Assembly (NCBI RefSeq): GCF_002872475.1
Contig: NZ_CP025682.1
Location: 496,001 to 560,000 of the forward strand
Origin: Pseudazoarcus pumilus
Lineage (GTDB): Bacteria; Pseudomonadota; Gammaproteobacteria; Burkholderiales; Rhodocyclaceae
DNA length: 64,000 nucleotides
Direction: 5' to 3'
Shown: piece by piece, positions 46,740 to 57,824 of the stretch
How positions within the stretch are numbered: position 1 is the first letter of the stretch
How the letters are laid out: the number at the start of each line of letters is the position of its first letter
Notes under the pieces: generated by a model
The model's input: only the letters and a program-made list of their open reading frames with translations
The model's database searches: none
What the model was told of the DNA's origin: nothing
Translations under genes and position numbers: made by a program

Positions 46740-48661
46740 GGCTGCTCCGCTTCGGGCAGACGCACGGCCGAGCCGGTGACGCCGTCGACGCCGATCTCGC
46801 CCAGCGCGGCCAGGTCGTCGGCGTGGTCCACGCCTTCGGCGATGACCTGCAGGCCGATCGCGTGGCCCAGATCGCAGATGCGCACGACGAAGTCCCGCTT
46901 GTCCTGGTTGGCAGCGAGATTGCCGATGAAACCGGCATCGATCTTGATGTAGTTCAGCCCCACGTCGTGCAGGCCGCCAAGCTGGCCGAACTCGCGCCCG
47001 GCGTGCTCGATGCCGATGCGACAGCCGAACGGGCGCGTGGCCAGGCACAGCGCCCGGAAGGCGGCCAGATCGCGCACCACCCCTTGTTCGGGCAATTCCA
47101 GCCATAGCCGAGCGGCCGCGTCGGGGTGTGCCTGCAGTTCGCCGCGCAGCGCGTCGACGAAGCCGGCCTCGCGCATCGACGTGGCCGACACGTGGATGCC
47201 GACCGGCACGCGCTCCTCGTCGATGCGCTTCAGGCCAAGGCGCAACGCGGCCAGATCCAGCCGCGGCGTCAGCCCCAGACGCTCGGCCCACGGAACGAAG
47301 GCATCGGCGCCGTACCACAGGTCGTCGATGAGCACGCGCGTGGGCCCTTCCATGTAGAGCAGTGCGCCGCGCGTCGACAACACCGGAAACAGCTCCAGGC
47401 GCACCTGATCGCGGTCGAGCGCGGCGAGCAGGGCATCGCGCCAACCCGCCAGATCGGTGCGCGCAGGCAAGACGCTGTCGTCGTCGACGATGCGCGCATC
47501 GCCCCAGCCGGTGTGCTCGGAGGCGGCCAGCGCGCCGTCCAGGCGCGCAAGCAGCCGTGCACGCGGCTCGCCGGTGGCGTATTCGGCCGCGCCCACCGGC
47601 AGTCGGTGCATCAGGCCGTCGCCGTGCAGCGCGCGCAGGGCCGAGATTGCATGCGTGATTTCGTCGGTGAGCTTCTTCGGGCGTTTCAGATCGGGCGCGA
47701 GCACGACGAAGTCGCTGCCATTGAGGCGCGCGGCGACACGCCCCGGCGCCGCGGCGGCGACGCCGCGCAGGCGCGCGGCGATGTCGACCAGCAGCTTGTC
47801 CGCGCCGTTACGCCCCAGGCTGCGGTTGAGTCCGGCCAGATCCGCCACACGCAGCACCGCCAGCGAACCGCGTCGCGCCCGGCTGCCTTCGTCGAGTTCC
47901 AGCGCGGCGTCGAGCAGTTCGAGAAAGCGTGGACGGTTGGGCAGACCAGTGAGTTCGTCGTGGGCCACCAGATGGTCGAGTGCCTCGATGCGCTCGGCGT
48001 CGGCCGCGATGCGCTGCTCGGCGCGACGCGCAAGCGTGTTCATGGCATCGATCAGCGGAACGAAGTCGACCGTGCCGGGCGTCGCCACCTGCGTGAAGCG
48101 ACGCTCCACCAGGGCGTCGGCCTGGGCGCGGACGGCGTCGAGCGGGCGCAGCAGACGGCGCAGCAGGGGGCCGAGGGCCACGCAGGTGAGCAGCGCACCG
48201 ATGGCGAACCACAGCGTCAGCGCCCGCGTCTCGCGCCACAGGCGCTCGATCGAGGCCGACGCGTCACTGGCGACCGCGACGGACGCGGCCGGCTGGTCGT
48301 CGCGGTGCAACGTCGCCACCGATGGCTGCACCTGCAGGGCCAGCGCACGGGTGAACCAGACGGGTACGCGCGGCTGTGTCGCGTCGCGGTGTTCAATCAC
48401 GAGGCGGCCGTCGCTGCGCACCAGGATCTCGCGATAGTGTCCGTTCGCGATCAGGCCATCGGCGGTTTCGACGAGGGCCGCCTGTTCGGGCATGCCGTGA
48501 CCGATGAGCAGGGCGAGCAGCGTCACGGTGTCGCGATCATGGGCGCTCATCTGCGCGTGCAAGGCGTCGCGCTGCGCCGGTAAAGAGATCGCCAGGGCGC
48601 CGCACAGGCCCGTCAGTGCGAGCACGACCACGAGCAGGCGCACTCGCGCGATCAGCGACAT
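46736..48661 (-). CDS. LapD-like c-di-GMP receptor with degenerate GGDEF and EAL
   Basis: 641-residue inner-membrane protein. A first membrane helix (about 7-27), a periplasmic LapD/MoxY-type domain (about 28-155), a second helix and HAMP (about 156-230), then GGDEF and EAL domains. The GGDEF motif reads NGSDF and the EAL site reads EGP; the catalytic DDFGTG region is IEHAGRE. Both enzymes should be inactive, which is the hallmark of the receptor LapD. LapD protects surface adhesins by binding LapG; neither LapG nor an adhesin is in the window. ATG 48661 gives the expected N-terminal helix. Confidence 0.82.
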   Translation of the reverse strand: MSLIARVRLLVVVLALTGLCGALAISLPAQRDALHAQMSAHDRDTVTLLALLIGHGMPEQAALVETADGLIANGHYREILVRSDGRLVIEHRDATQPRVPVWFTRALALQVQPSVATLHRDDQPAASVAVASDASASIERLWRETRALTLWFAIGALLTCVALGPLLRRLLRPLDAVRAQADALVERRFTQVATPGTVDFVPLIDAMNTLARRAEQRIAADAERIEALDHLVAHDELTGLPNRPRFLELLDAALELDEGSRARRGSLAVLRVADLAGLNRSLGRNGADKLLVDIAARLRGVAAAAPGRVAARLNGSDFVVLAPDLKRPKKLTDEITHAISALRALHGDGLMHRLPVGAAEYATGEPRARLLARLDGALAASEHTGWGDARIVDDDSVLPARTDLAGWRDALLAALDRDQVRLELFPVLSTRGALLYMEGPTRVLIDDLWYGADAFVPWAERLGLTPRLDLAALRLGLKRIDEERVPVGIHVSATSMREAGFVDALRGELQAHPDAAARLWLELPEQGVVRDLAAFRALCLATRPFGCRIGIEHAGREFGQLGGLHDVGLNYIKIDAGFIGNLAANQDKRDFVVRICDLGHAIGLQVIAEGVDHADDLAALGEIGVDGVTGSAVRLPEAEQP

Positions 48662-48949
48662 GCCCGGCTCCGTCGCATGGGTTCGGGCCCGGCCGTCGAC
48701 GCGCGAGATGCGCGCAAGGGGCGAGCGCAGCCCCGGACCCGGGGCGGAAGAGGCGGCATTGCGCATTGTGCTGGCATCGTCCTGTCGTGACTCGCATGGC
48801 CCGCCGGCGGTGCCTCCTGTCCGTGGCAGGGGCGCGCGCCACCGGCTCGCAATTCCAAAGTACTACAAATTGTGTCGCCGATCTGTAAGCGCAAGGCCCC
48901 GCAGCGTGAAGTGGCCGGCCGGTGTTGCGCCTGTCGTACAATCGCGCCG

Positions 48950-49798
48950 ATGAAACCGACCGAAACGAGCGGTGTCGCCGCCTCTCCGCTGGGCCGCGCC
49001 GTGGCCTACCGTGACACCTACGCGCCCGAACTGCTGTTCCCTGTCGAGCGCGCGCCCAAGCGCGCCGAACTGGGTTTCGCGGCGGGCGCGCCATTGCCCT
49101 TCGCCGGCGAGGACCTGTGGAATGCCTACGAGATCTCGTGGCTGAACCGGCGTGGCAAGCCCGTCGTCGCCCTGGGCCGTTTCACGGTGCCGGCCGCCTC
49201 GCCGCGGCTGATCGAGTCCAAGTCGCTCAAGCTGTATCTGAATTCACTCAACCAGACGCCCTTCGACGATCGCGAGGCGGTGCGCGCGACCATCGCCGCC
49301 GACCTGTCGGCGGCGGCCGGCGCGTCGGTGGACGTCGCACTGCAGGCGCTGTCAGAGTTGCCGCGCCGGCATTTCGCCGAGCCCGAGGCGACGCTCATCG
49401 ATGAGCTCGATGTGGCGATCGACGCCTATGCTCCGCGCCCCGACCTGCTGACGGCGGATTTCGCCGCACCACCGGTCGAGGAGACGCTGTACTCGCATCT
49501 GCTCAAGTCCAACTGTCTGGTCACCGGGCAACCCGACTGGGGCACGGTGTGCGTGCGCTACCGTGGTCCGCGCATCGATCGCGAGAACCTGTTGCGCTAC
49601 GTCGTGTCCTTTCGTTCGCACGACGAATTTCACGAACAGTGCGTGGAGCGCATCTTCCGCGACATCCTCGCCGCCTGCCGGCCCGAGCGTCTGGCCGTGT
49701 GGGCGCGCTACACGCGCCGCGGCGGGCTGGACATCAATCCGTTCCGCGCCACGCCCGGCGAGACGCCCCCGGACAACCGCTTCGACGTGCGACAGTAG
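48950..49798 (+). CDS. queF: NADPH-dependent preQ0 reductase QueF
   Basis: 282-residue long-type QueF with two tunnelling-fold halves. It reduces 7-cyano-7-deazaguanine to preQ1 for queuosine. The catalytic Cys is in LLKSNCLVTGQPDWG and the family segment ESKSLKLYLNS lies in the N-terminal half. ATG 48950 fits the family start. The stop codon lies in a REP-like repeat. Confidence 0.94.
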   Translation: MKPTETSGVAASPLGRAVAYRDTYAPELLFPVERAPKRAELGFAAGAPLPFAGEDLWNAYEISWLNRRGKPVVALGRFTVPAASPRLIESKSLKLYLNSLNQTPFDDREAVRATIAADLSAAAGASVDVALQALSELPRRHFAEPEATLIDELDVAIDAYAPRPDLLTADFAAPPVEETLYSHLLKSNCLVTGQPDWGTVCVRYRGPRIDRENLLRYVVSFRSHDEFHEQCVERIFRDILAACRPERLAVWARYTRRGGLDINPFRATPGETPPDNRFDVRQ

Positions 49799-49877
49799 GT
49801 GGGATTGAGCCGCAGGCGAAATCCGACACCGCCGCTGGATGCGGGGATGTCGCACTCGCTGCGCTCGTCGCGACCTG
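49795..49877. repeat. Inverted pair of REP-like repeats
   Basis: A forward copy (49795-49833, GTAGGTGGGATTGAGCC) and an inverted copy (49843-49877, ending GTCGCGACC) lie between queF and the DUF255 gene. The layout matches the pair at 37227-37344. Confidence 0.75.
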
Positions 49878-49894
49878 CGCTCTCCTGGAAACCC

Positions 49895-51961
<2,067 letters not shown>

Positions 51962-52039
51962 GCAAAGCCCGGACAGTGGTTTAGTATCACGCGACCCTGA
52001 CAGTCATTGTTCCACCAACCACCTAGAGGGAATCGAAAC

Positions 52040-52345
52040 ATGAAGGCAATCCTGACTGCCGTCGCGGCCGCCAGCCTCCTCTGTGCCGCGCCGGCCTTCG
52101 CCGACGAGGCGCTCGCCAAGTCCAAGAACTGCATGGCCTGTCACTCCACCGACAAGAAACTGGTCGGCCCGAGCTACAAGGACGTCGCCGCCAAGTATGC
52201 CGGGCAGGGCGATGCCGCGGCCTACCTGGCCGGCAAGATCAAGGGCGGCAGCTCCGGCGTGTGGGGCCCCGTGCCGATGCCGCCGAACGCCGTCAGCGAC
52301 GACGAGGCGAAGAAGCTCGCCGAGTGGGTTCTGAGCATCAAGTAA
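52040..52345 (+). CDS. Monohaem cytochrome c (c-551/c8 type)
   Basis: 101-residue periplasmic cytochrome. Signal peptide (to about 22, FADEA), haem site CMACH (about 31-35) and the axial Met in VPMPPNAVS. It is a small electron carrier of the cytochrome c-551/c8 group. AGAGGGA lies upstream of ATG 52040. A terminator follows. Confidence 0.92.
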   Translation: MKAILTAVAAASLLCAAPAFADEALAKSKNCMACHSTDKKLVGPSYKDVAAKYAGQGDAAAYLAGKIKGGSSGVWGPVPMPPNAVSDDEAKKLAEWVLSIK

Positions 52346-52366
52346 GCTCATCCCCGCAGAAAGGAA

Positions 52367-52390
52367 AAGCCGGCGCGAGCCGGCTTTTTT
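52367..52390 (+). terminator. Rho-independent terminator after cytochrome c gene
   Basis: Stem AAGCCGGC/GCCGGCTT with loop GCGA, ending in a T-run. It also separates the convergent c-di-GMP gene. Confidence 0.92.
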
Positions 52391-52411
52391 GTTGTCTGCC
52401 GCGTCGAGGGC

Positions 52412-54589
52412 TCAGCCCGAGACGCTGCGCGGCGGCATGGAGAACAGCGCCTCGGCGTCGTCGGCCTGCACAGGACGCGCGAAGTAGTAGCCCTGCATCA
52501 CGTCGCAACCGAGCGCCCGCAGCATCGCCGCCTGCTGTGCATGCTCCACGCCCTCGGCGATCAGGTCGAGGTCGAAGCCGCGGGCGATGCCGATGATCGC
52601 CGAGATGATGGGATTGGTCATCAGCCCGCCCAGATCCTTGACGAAGCTGCGGTCGATCTTGAGCGCGCTGATCGGCAGCTTCTGCAGATAGGCCAGCGCC
52701 GAATAGCCGGTGCCGAAATCGTCGATCGCGATGCCTACCCCGGCCTCGCGCAGGCGGCGTACCTTGGCGGTCACGCCGGGCGTGTCCTGCATCATCATGT
52801 GCTCGGTGATCTCGAGCGTGATCTGCCCCGGCGGCAGGCCGTGGCGCGCGATGCAGTCGGTGACCTCGGCGACGATGTCGCCGCGGTCGAAATCGTAGGC
52901 GGCCAGGTTGAGCGACATCTTCACGTTGTCGTGACCGCGCTTTTGCCAGGCGGCGAGCTGCGCGCAGGCCTGTTCCAGCACCCAGCGCGAGATCTCGCCG
53001 ATGAGGCCCAGTTCCTCGGCGATGGGAATGAAGATCGCAGGGCTGATGAGGCCGTCGTCGGGATGGTTCCAGCGCAACAGCGCTTCCACGCCGACCACGC
53101 GTCGCTGCGAGAGGCTGACCTGCGGCTGGTAGTGCAGTTCGAGCTGGCCGAGCTTGAGCGCCACGCGCAGGTCGTTCTCGATCGCGATGCGGCCCTGGTG
53201 GCGGGTGTTGAGCTCGGGTGCGAAGAAGCGGTAGCCATTCTTGCCGCTGCGCTTGACCTGGTACATCGCGATGTCGGCGTGCTGCATCAGCGTCTCGCAG
53301 GTCTCGCCGTCTGCCGGATAGATCGCAATGCCGACGCTGACGGTCGCGCGAAAGTCGCCATGCGTGAGCGCCAGCGGCGCTTCCAGCGAGGTCTGGATCT
53401 TGCGCGCGGTGTGCTCGGCGTCCTCTACGCCGCCGATGTCGGGCAGCAGGATGGTGAACTCGTCCCCGCCCACGCGCGCGAGCGTGTCGCTGCGCCGCAG
53501 CGTCGCCGACAGGCGCGCGGCGACGCCGCGGATCAGCGCGTCGCCCTCGCTGTGGCCGTAGGTATCGTTGACCAGCTTGAAGCGATCGATGTCGACGTAG
53601 AGCACGGCCAGCGAACCGCTGCGCCGCCGCGCCTGGGTCAGCGCCAGATCCAGGCGGTCACGGAAAAGCACGCGGTTGGGCAGGCGCGTGAGCTGATCGT
53701 GATAGGCCTGGAAGCTGATGATCTCCTCGGCGCGCTTGCGCTCGGAGATATCGCGCGCGATGCCGTACAGGCCCACGTAGCCACCTTCGCCACCCTCGCC
53801 GCGTCCGAGCATCGGAATGCCCTGCAGCGCCACGGCGAGATGGCCGGAAACGCCGGCGGCGGTGTCGGTCGCCTTGCGCAGGCGCAGTTCCAGCGTGAAG
53901 CTCGTGTCCGGACGCGTGTGCTGCGCCTGGAGTACGCTGGCGATGCGATCGCTGTCCTCGGGCAACACCAGCGAGGCGAAGGGCTGGTTGAGCAGATGGT
54001 TGCGGCGAAAGCCCAGCAACTCCTCGATGCGTGGATTGACGTAGTTGAAGCGCCCCTGCGCGTCGAGCGTGAAGATCAGGTCGGGGGAGCTTTCGACGAG
54101 GAAGCGGTGCAGGCGTTCGGACGCGCGCAGGCGCTCGCCCATGGCCCGGTTGGCGCGTTCGAGCATGCGCTTGTGCAGCGCGTTCTGCACCGCGCGCTGC
54201 AACTGCGCGACGTGATAGGGCTTGCGCACGTAGTCGTCGGCGCCGCGGCGCAGTGCGCCGATCACCGCGTCGATCGCATCCTCGCCGCTGATCATGATCA
54301 CCGCCTCGTCGCGTTCATGCTCGGAGAGCCAGTCGAGCACGGCCAGACCGGTCGCGTCGGGCAGGCGGTAGTCGAGCACGATCAGGTCGAAGATGCCGGC
54401 CTCGAGCTGAGCGATCGCCGCGTGCACGCAGTCGGCGGTGTCGAACTCGCGATGGGGTGCGGCGAGAATGTGGGGCAGGGTCCGGCGCAGCGAAACGTCG
54501 TCGTCGACGATCAGGATGCGGGCAGTCTGCGCGTCGGCCGGGGTCTCGGCGAGCTGGTTGTGGAAGAAGACTTCTCCAGGAATGACCAT
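52412..54589 (-). CDS. REC-PAS-GGDEF-EAL c-di-GMP enzyme
   Basis: 725-residue response regulator. Receiver domain (about 23-140, phospho-acceptor Asp in LIVLDYRLPDA), PAS (about 155-285), GGDEF (about 295-455) with an intact GGDEF in RVGGDEFTIL, and EAL (about 470-715) with VEALLRWNH and DDFGTGY intact. It could both make and break c-di-GMP. The gene lies 35 bp after the HDOD histidine kinase, so the kinase is a plausible partner. Confidence 0.93.
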   Translation of the reverse strand: MVIPGEVFFHNQLAETPADAQTARILIVDDDVSLRRTLPHILAAPHREFDTADCVHAAIAQLEAGIFDLIVLDYRLPDATGLAVLDWLSEHERDEAVIMISGEDAIDAVIGALRRGADDYVRKPYHVAQLQRAVQNALHKRMLERANRAMGERLRASERLHRFLVESSPDLIFTLDAQGRFNYVNPRIEELLGFRRNHLLNQPFASLVLPEDSDRIASVLQAQHTRPDTSFTLELRLRKATDTAAGVSGHLAVALQGIPMLGRGEGGEGGYVGLYGIARDISERKRAEEIISFQAYHDQLTRLPNRVLFRDRLDLALTQARRRSGSLAVLYVDIDRFKLVNDTYGHSEGDALIRGVAARLSATLRRSDTLARVGGDEFTILLPDIGGVEDAEHTARKIQTSLEAPLALTHGDFRATVSVGIAIYPADGETCETLMQHADIAMYQVKRSGKNGYRFFAPELNTRHQGRIAIENDLRVALKLGQLELHYQPQVSLSQRRVVGVEALLRWNHPDDGLISPAIFIPIAEELGLIGEISRWVLEQACAQLAAWQKRGHDNVKMSLNLAAYDFDRGDIVAEVTDCIARHGLPPGQITLEITEHMMMQDTPGVTAKVRRLREAGVGIAIDDFGTGYSALAYLQKLPISALKIDRSFVKDLGGLMTNPIISAIIGIARGFDLDLIAEGVEHAQQAAMLRALGCDVMQGYYFARPVQADDAEALFSMPPRSVSG

Positions 54590-54624
54590 ATGCCCCAGGC
54601 GACGTCGTGCGATGACGTCCTAAT

Positions 54625-56664
54625 CTATTCGGAATCGCGCACCGGCACAAGCAACTGAAAGCTCGTGCCGATGCCGTTCTGGCTGCGGCACAGGATGCGC
54701 CCGTGCCAGTCGGCGAGCAACTGCCGGCTGATCGCCAGACCCAGTCCCTCGTGGTGTCCGCCCTTGCTGCTGGGCCGGGGCATGAACGGATCGGCGAGCC
54801 GTTCGGGCGGCAGGCCGGGGCCGTTGTCGATGACGCGGATCTCGAGGCAGCGCACGCCGTCGGCCCATACCTCGCCGGCCAGCGCGATCGTGCAGCGCCC
54901 GCCCGGATGCAGGATGTCGGCGGCATTGTGCAGCAGGTTGAGCAACACCTGGCGCAGCTTCGAGGCCGGCATCGCAACCGGCGGCAGACCGGCCGATGTG
55001 CGCAGTTCGAGGTGGATGCCGCGGCGCTCGAAGAGCGGCTCGCCGACCGCGGCGCGCAGGTCGTGCAGCAGCTCGGGAACCCGGCAGAAGGCCGGTTCGA
55101 CCGTGGCCTGCGGCGCTTCGGTGAAGGTCTCGATGAGCGCGCCGAGGCGATCGATCTCGGCCTGCACGAGGTCCATGTCCTCGGCCAGTCCGCGGGCTTC
55201 GGGATGACGTTGCGGCATCAGTTGCAGATAGCTGCGGATCACCGACAGCGGGTTGCGCGCCTCATGCGCGGTGCGTCGCGCATGCTCGCGATGCAGGGTC
55301 TCGACTTCGCGCCGCAACGCGCGCTCGGCCTCGTCGTGACGTTGTTGTGCGGATGCAACAGATGCGGCCGCCGAAACCAGCGCGAGCAGCATGCGGGTGG
55401 CGTCGGGTGGCGGCATCTGCACGCGCTCGGGTGCGACCACGATGGCTGCGGGAGCACCCTCGCAGGAGAACGGCACGCACACGAAGCCGTGGCGCCCGAT
55501 CCAGCGCGCGAGTTGCCAGTCGCGCACCGAACGGGCGGGGCTGCCTCCCTCGTCGCCGTGACACGAGGTGGGTGTGGCGCTGCGCGCGGCCAGCGCGACG
55601 ACGCTGAGCGGATCGTCGAGCGGCATGTCCGCCGCCGCCCAGTGGGCCTCGGTGCGCGCGTCGGTCAGCGGCAGCGCCGCCAGCCGTTCGCCGCGCGCCA
55701 CCACCACCAGTGCCGGCGCCGTCGCGCACAGCAGGCGGGCGCCGGCGTGCAACCGTGCGCGCAGGGCATCACCGGTCAGCCCCTCGAAGGCCGTGCGCGC
55801 GTAGCCGGCGAGCGCCGCTTCGAGCAGCTTGCGCGACACCGGCTGGGCGGCGGCCGGCGCGAGTGCGGACGTTTCGGGCGGGCCTTGCGGAGCGAGCGCA
55901 ATCGGGCAGTGCTCGCGGATCTCGTGCAGGCAGGCGGAGTCGACGCCGGCCACGCGCGCGAGCACCGCGTCGGGCGTGCCGCCATCCGGGCTGGCGAGGC
56001 GGCTCGCGCACCACAGCAGACGTGCCAGCGGATGAGCCGAGAGAATCCGCTCGTCGTCAGCCTCGACCAGTTCGAGCGCGTCCGCGAGCGGGCCCTCGGC
56101 ACCGCATTCGGCGGCCAGGCGAGCGTTGAGCGCGGCCGCGCTGCCGGTGCGTCCGGCATGGGCTGGATCGAGGCGCAGCATCTGCGACAGGCGCGACCAC
56201 AGGCCGGCCAGCCGGGCCTCGTCGGGAAAGGGGTAGTCGCTGCGCATCGCCAGTTGCCGTGCGAGATCCGCGCAGCGCAAGGCGAAGCCGCGCAGGGCCA
56301 GGTCGGTGCGCGAACCCGGTTCGCGCACGCCCTCCTGCAGGGTGATCCAGGCCGACAGCAGCGATGCTCCGATGCGCTCCACACGTTCGGCCAGGGCCTC
56401 GCTCAGGGCTTGTTCGAGGCCGCCGTCGAGCGGGCAGGCATGGAACATGGCGTGCACCAGCAGCGGGTCGTCGGTGGCCAGCGTGGCGATGTCCTCGCGT
56501 GCCGGTGGCGAGCTGCCGAGCAGGCCGAGCAGCACCTCGCGCTGCGCGCTCGGTGCGGCAGCGGGCAGGCCGCCCTGCGAATGGAGCATGTTCGAACCCA
56601 TGCCGGGTCTCGTGCCGTCGGGATGCCGGGATTGTACCGATTCCGGCGCGCTTGTCGCGGTCAT
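54625..56664 (-). CDS. HDOD-domain histidine kinase
   Basis: About 679 residues. An N-terminal HDOD-like part (about 25-290) is followed by a GAF-like region, then a histidine kinase core. The phospho-acceptor His is in RRTAHEARNPLSVIRS, N-box LLNLLHNAAD, DNGPGLPPERL and GLGLAIS follow. There is no receiver domain and no membrane helix, so it is a cytoplasmic kinase. ATG 56664 lies 20 bp after the previous gene; ATG 56601 is an alternative. Partner is probably the REC-PAS-GGDEF-EAL protein downstream. Confidence 0.83.
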   Translation of the reverse strand: MTATSAPESVQSRHPDGTRPGMGSNMLHSQGGLPAAAPSAQREVLLGLLGSSPPAREDIATLATDDPLLVHAMFHACPLDGGLEQALSEALAERVERIGASLLSAWITLQEGVREPGSRTDLALRGFALRCADLARQLAMRSDYPFPDEARLAGLWSRLSQMLRLDPAHAGRTGSAAALNARLAAECGAEGPLADALELVEADDERILSAHPLARLLWCASRLASPDGGTPDAVLARVAGVDSACLHEIREHCPIALAPQGPPETSALAPAAAQPVSRKLLEAALAGYARTAFEGLTGDALRARLHAGARLLCATAPALVVVARGERLAALPLTDARTEAHWAAADMPLDDPLSVVALAARSATPTSCHGDEGGSPARSVRDWQLARWIGRHGFVCVPFSCEGAPAAIVVAPERVQMPPPDATRMLLALVSAAASVASAQQRHDEAERALRREVETLHREHARRTAHEARNPLSVIRSYLQLMPQRHPEARGLAEDMDLVQAEIDRLGALIETFTEAPQATVEPAFCRVPELLHDLRAAVGEPLFERRGIHLELRTSAGLPPVAMPASKLRQVLLNLLHNAADILHPGGRCTIALAGEVWADGVRCLEIRVIDNGPGLPPERLADPFMPRPSSKGGHHEGLGLAISRQLLADWHGRILCRSQNGIGTSFQLLVPVRDSE

Positions 56665-56683
56665 ACTGCGCGCGCGGCGTGCA

Positions 56684-57820
56684 TCAGGCGGTGAGGCTGT
56701 CCGCGAATCCCAGCGCCGAGAGCAGCGCGGCGTTGACCTGTTCGGGGGTGAGCTGCAGTTCGGCCGACTGCGCGGCCAGCGCGGTGCCGTCGAAGCCCTC
56801 GGTGAGTCGCGCCAGGCGCAGCAGCGGCGCGTACTCGCCGCGATCGTGGAGCAGCGCGTCACAGATGCCCTCGGGCAGCGTCATGGCCTCGACGATCTCC
56901 TCCATGCGCGTACCGGTGAGCAGCGGCAACTGCGAGAAGGCGCCGGTGATGAAGAGGTTGTCCAGGTGGCTCTCGTCCAGCCACGCCGTGCCGAGCTGTT
57001 CCATGAAGCGACCACGCACGATGGCCGTCTGCATCAGCGCAGGTGCGGCCGGATCGCGGCTGGCCGTGACCAGCAGCAGCGACAGCCATTTGTTGAGTGC
57101 GTCGTAGCCGAGGATGCTGACCGCGTGGCGAAACGACTGGATCTCGCACATCAGGCCGAAGCCGGCCGAGTTGATGTAACGCAGCAGCTTGTAGGAGATC
57201 GCCACGTCCTGCTTGAGCAGGCGTTCGATGTCCTTGATGTCGGCGCCGTTGCGCACCATGTTGAGCAGCCGCACGATCTGTCCGTGGGCCGGCGTGAGCG
57301 CCTTGGGCGGTGGATTGCCATGCAGGAAGAACCACCCCGACGCCCCCTCGAAACCCTGCTGCATCGCGCCCTGGAAAGCCTGGATGTCGGCCAGCCCCCA
57401 GGCCAGCGGCACGCCCGGTGCGCCACTGGCCGAGGGCTGCTTGCGCGCGTCGGTGATCGTGAAGCGCCAGTTCGCCTGTGCGGGCTCCACGGTGTCCGCG
57501 CGCCACCACGCCAGGCAGGTGTGGATGCCGGCCTCGGCCAGCTCGGCGAGCAGTTCGGCGGTGCGCGGATGGCCCAGGGTCTGCGCCGGAATCTCGATCA
57601 TCGCGTTGTCGGGCGGGCGCCACTGCATCAGGTCGGGCGTGGGTACGAGTCGCTCGAGCGAGATGAACACCGGATGCTGGGTGGGCCAGACCTCGCCGAG
57701 CGCGTTGAGCGCCTCGACGACGGAGGCGACGTCGGGGCCGTGGGCGATCAGGCGGTTGGCGGTGATGGCGCGCTTGCGATTGACCACCGGTTCGCGCGTG
57801 AAGATTGTCGTCGCTTCCAT
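56684..57820 (-). CDS. EAL-like/HDOD protein (YuxH type)
   Basis: 378-residue protein. The N-terminal ~180 residues resemble a degenerate EAL domain without the EAL catalytic motif; the C-terminal HDOD domain (about 185-378) contains LLKQDVAISYKLLRYINSA. YuxH-type EAL-HDOD proteins act as signalling scaffolds in motility and c-di-GMP networks. The neighbouring iron-sulfur flavoreductase gene ends 4 bp upstream of its start region. Confidence 0.87.
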   Translation of the reverse strand: MEATTIFTREPVVNRKRAITANRLIAHGPDVASVVEALNALGEVWPTQHPVFISLERLVPTPDLMQWRPPDNAMIEIPAQTLGHPRTAELLAELAEAGIHTCLAWWRADTVEPAQANWRFTITDARKQPSASGAPGVPLAWGLADIQAFQGAMQQGFEGASGWFFLHGNPPPKALTPAHGQIVRLLNMVRNGADIKDIERLLKQDVAISYKLLRYINSAGFGLMCEIQSFRHAVSILGYDALNKWLSLLLVTASRDPAAPALMQTAIVRGRFMEQLGTAWLDESHLDNLFITGAFSQLPLLTGTRMEEIVEAMTLPEGICDALLHDRGEYAPLLRLARLTEGFDGTALAAQSAELQLTPEQVNAALLSALGFADSLTA

Positions 57821-57824
57821 GGGC

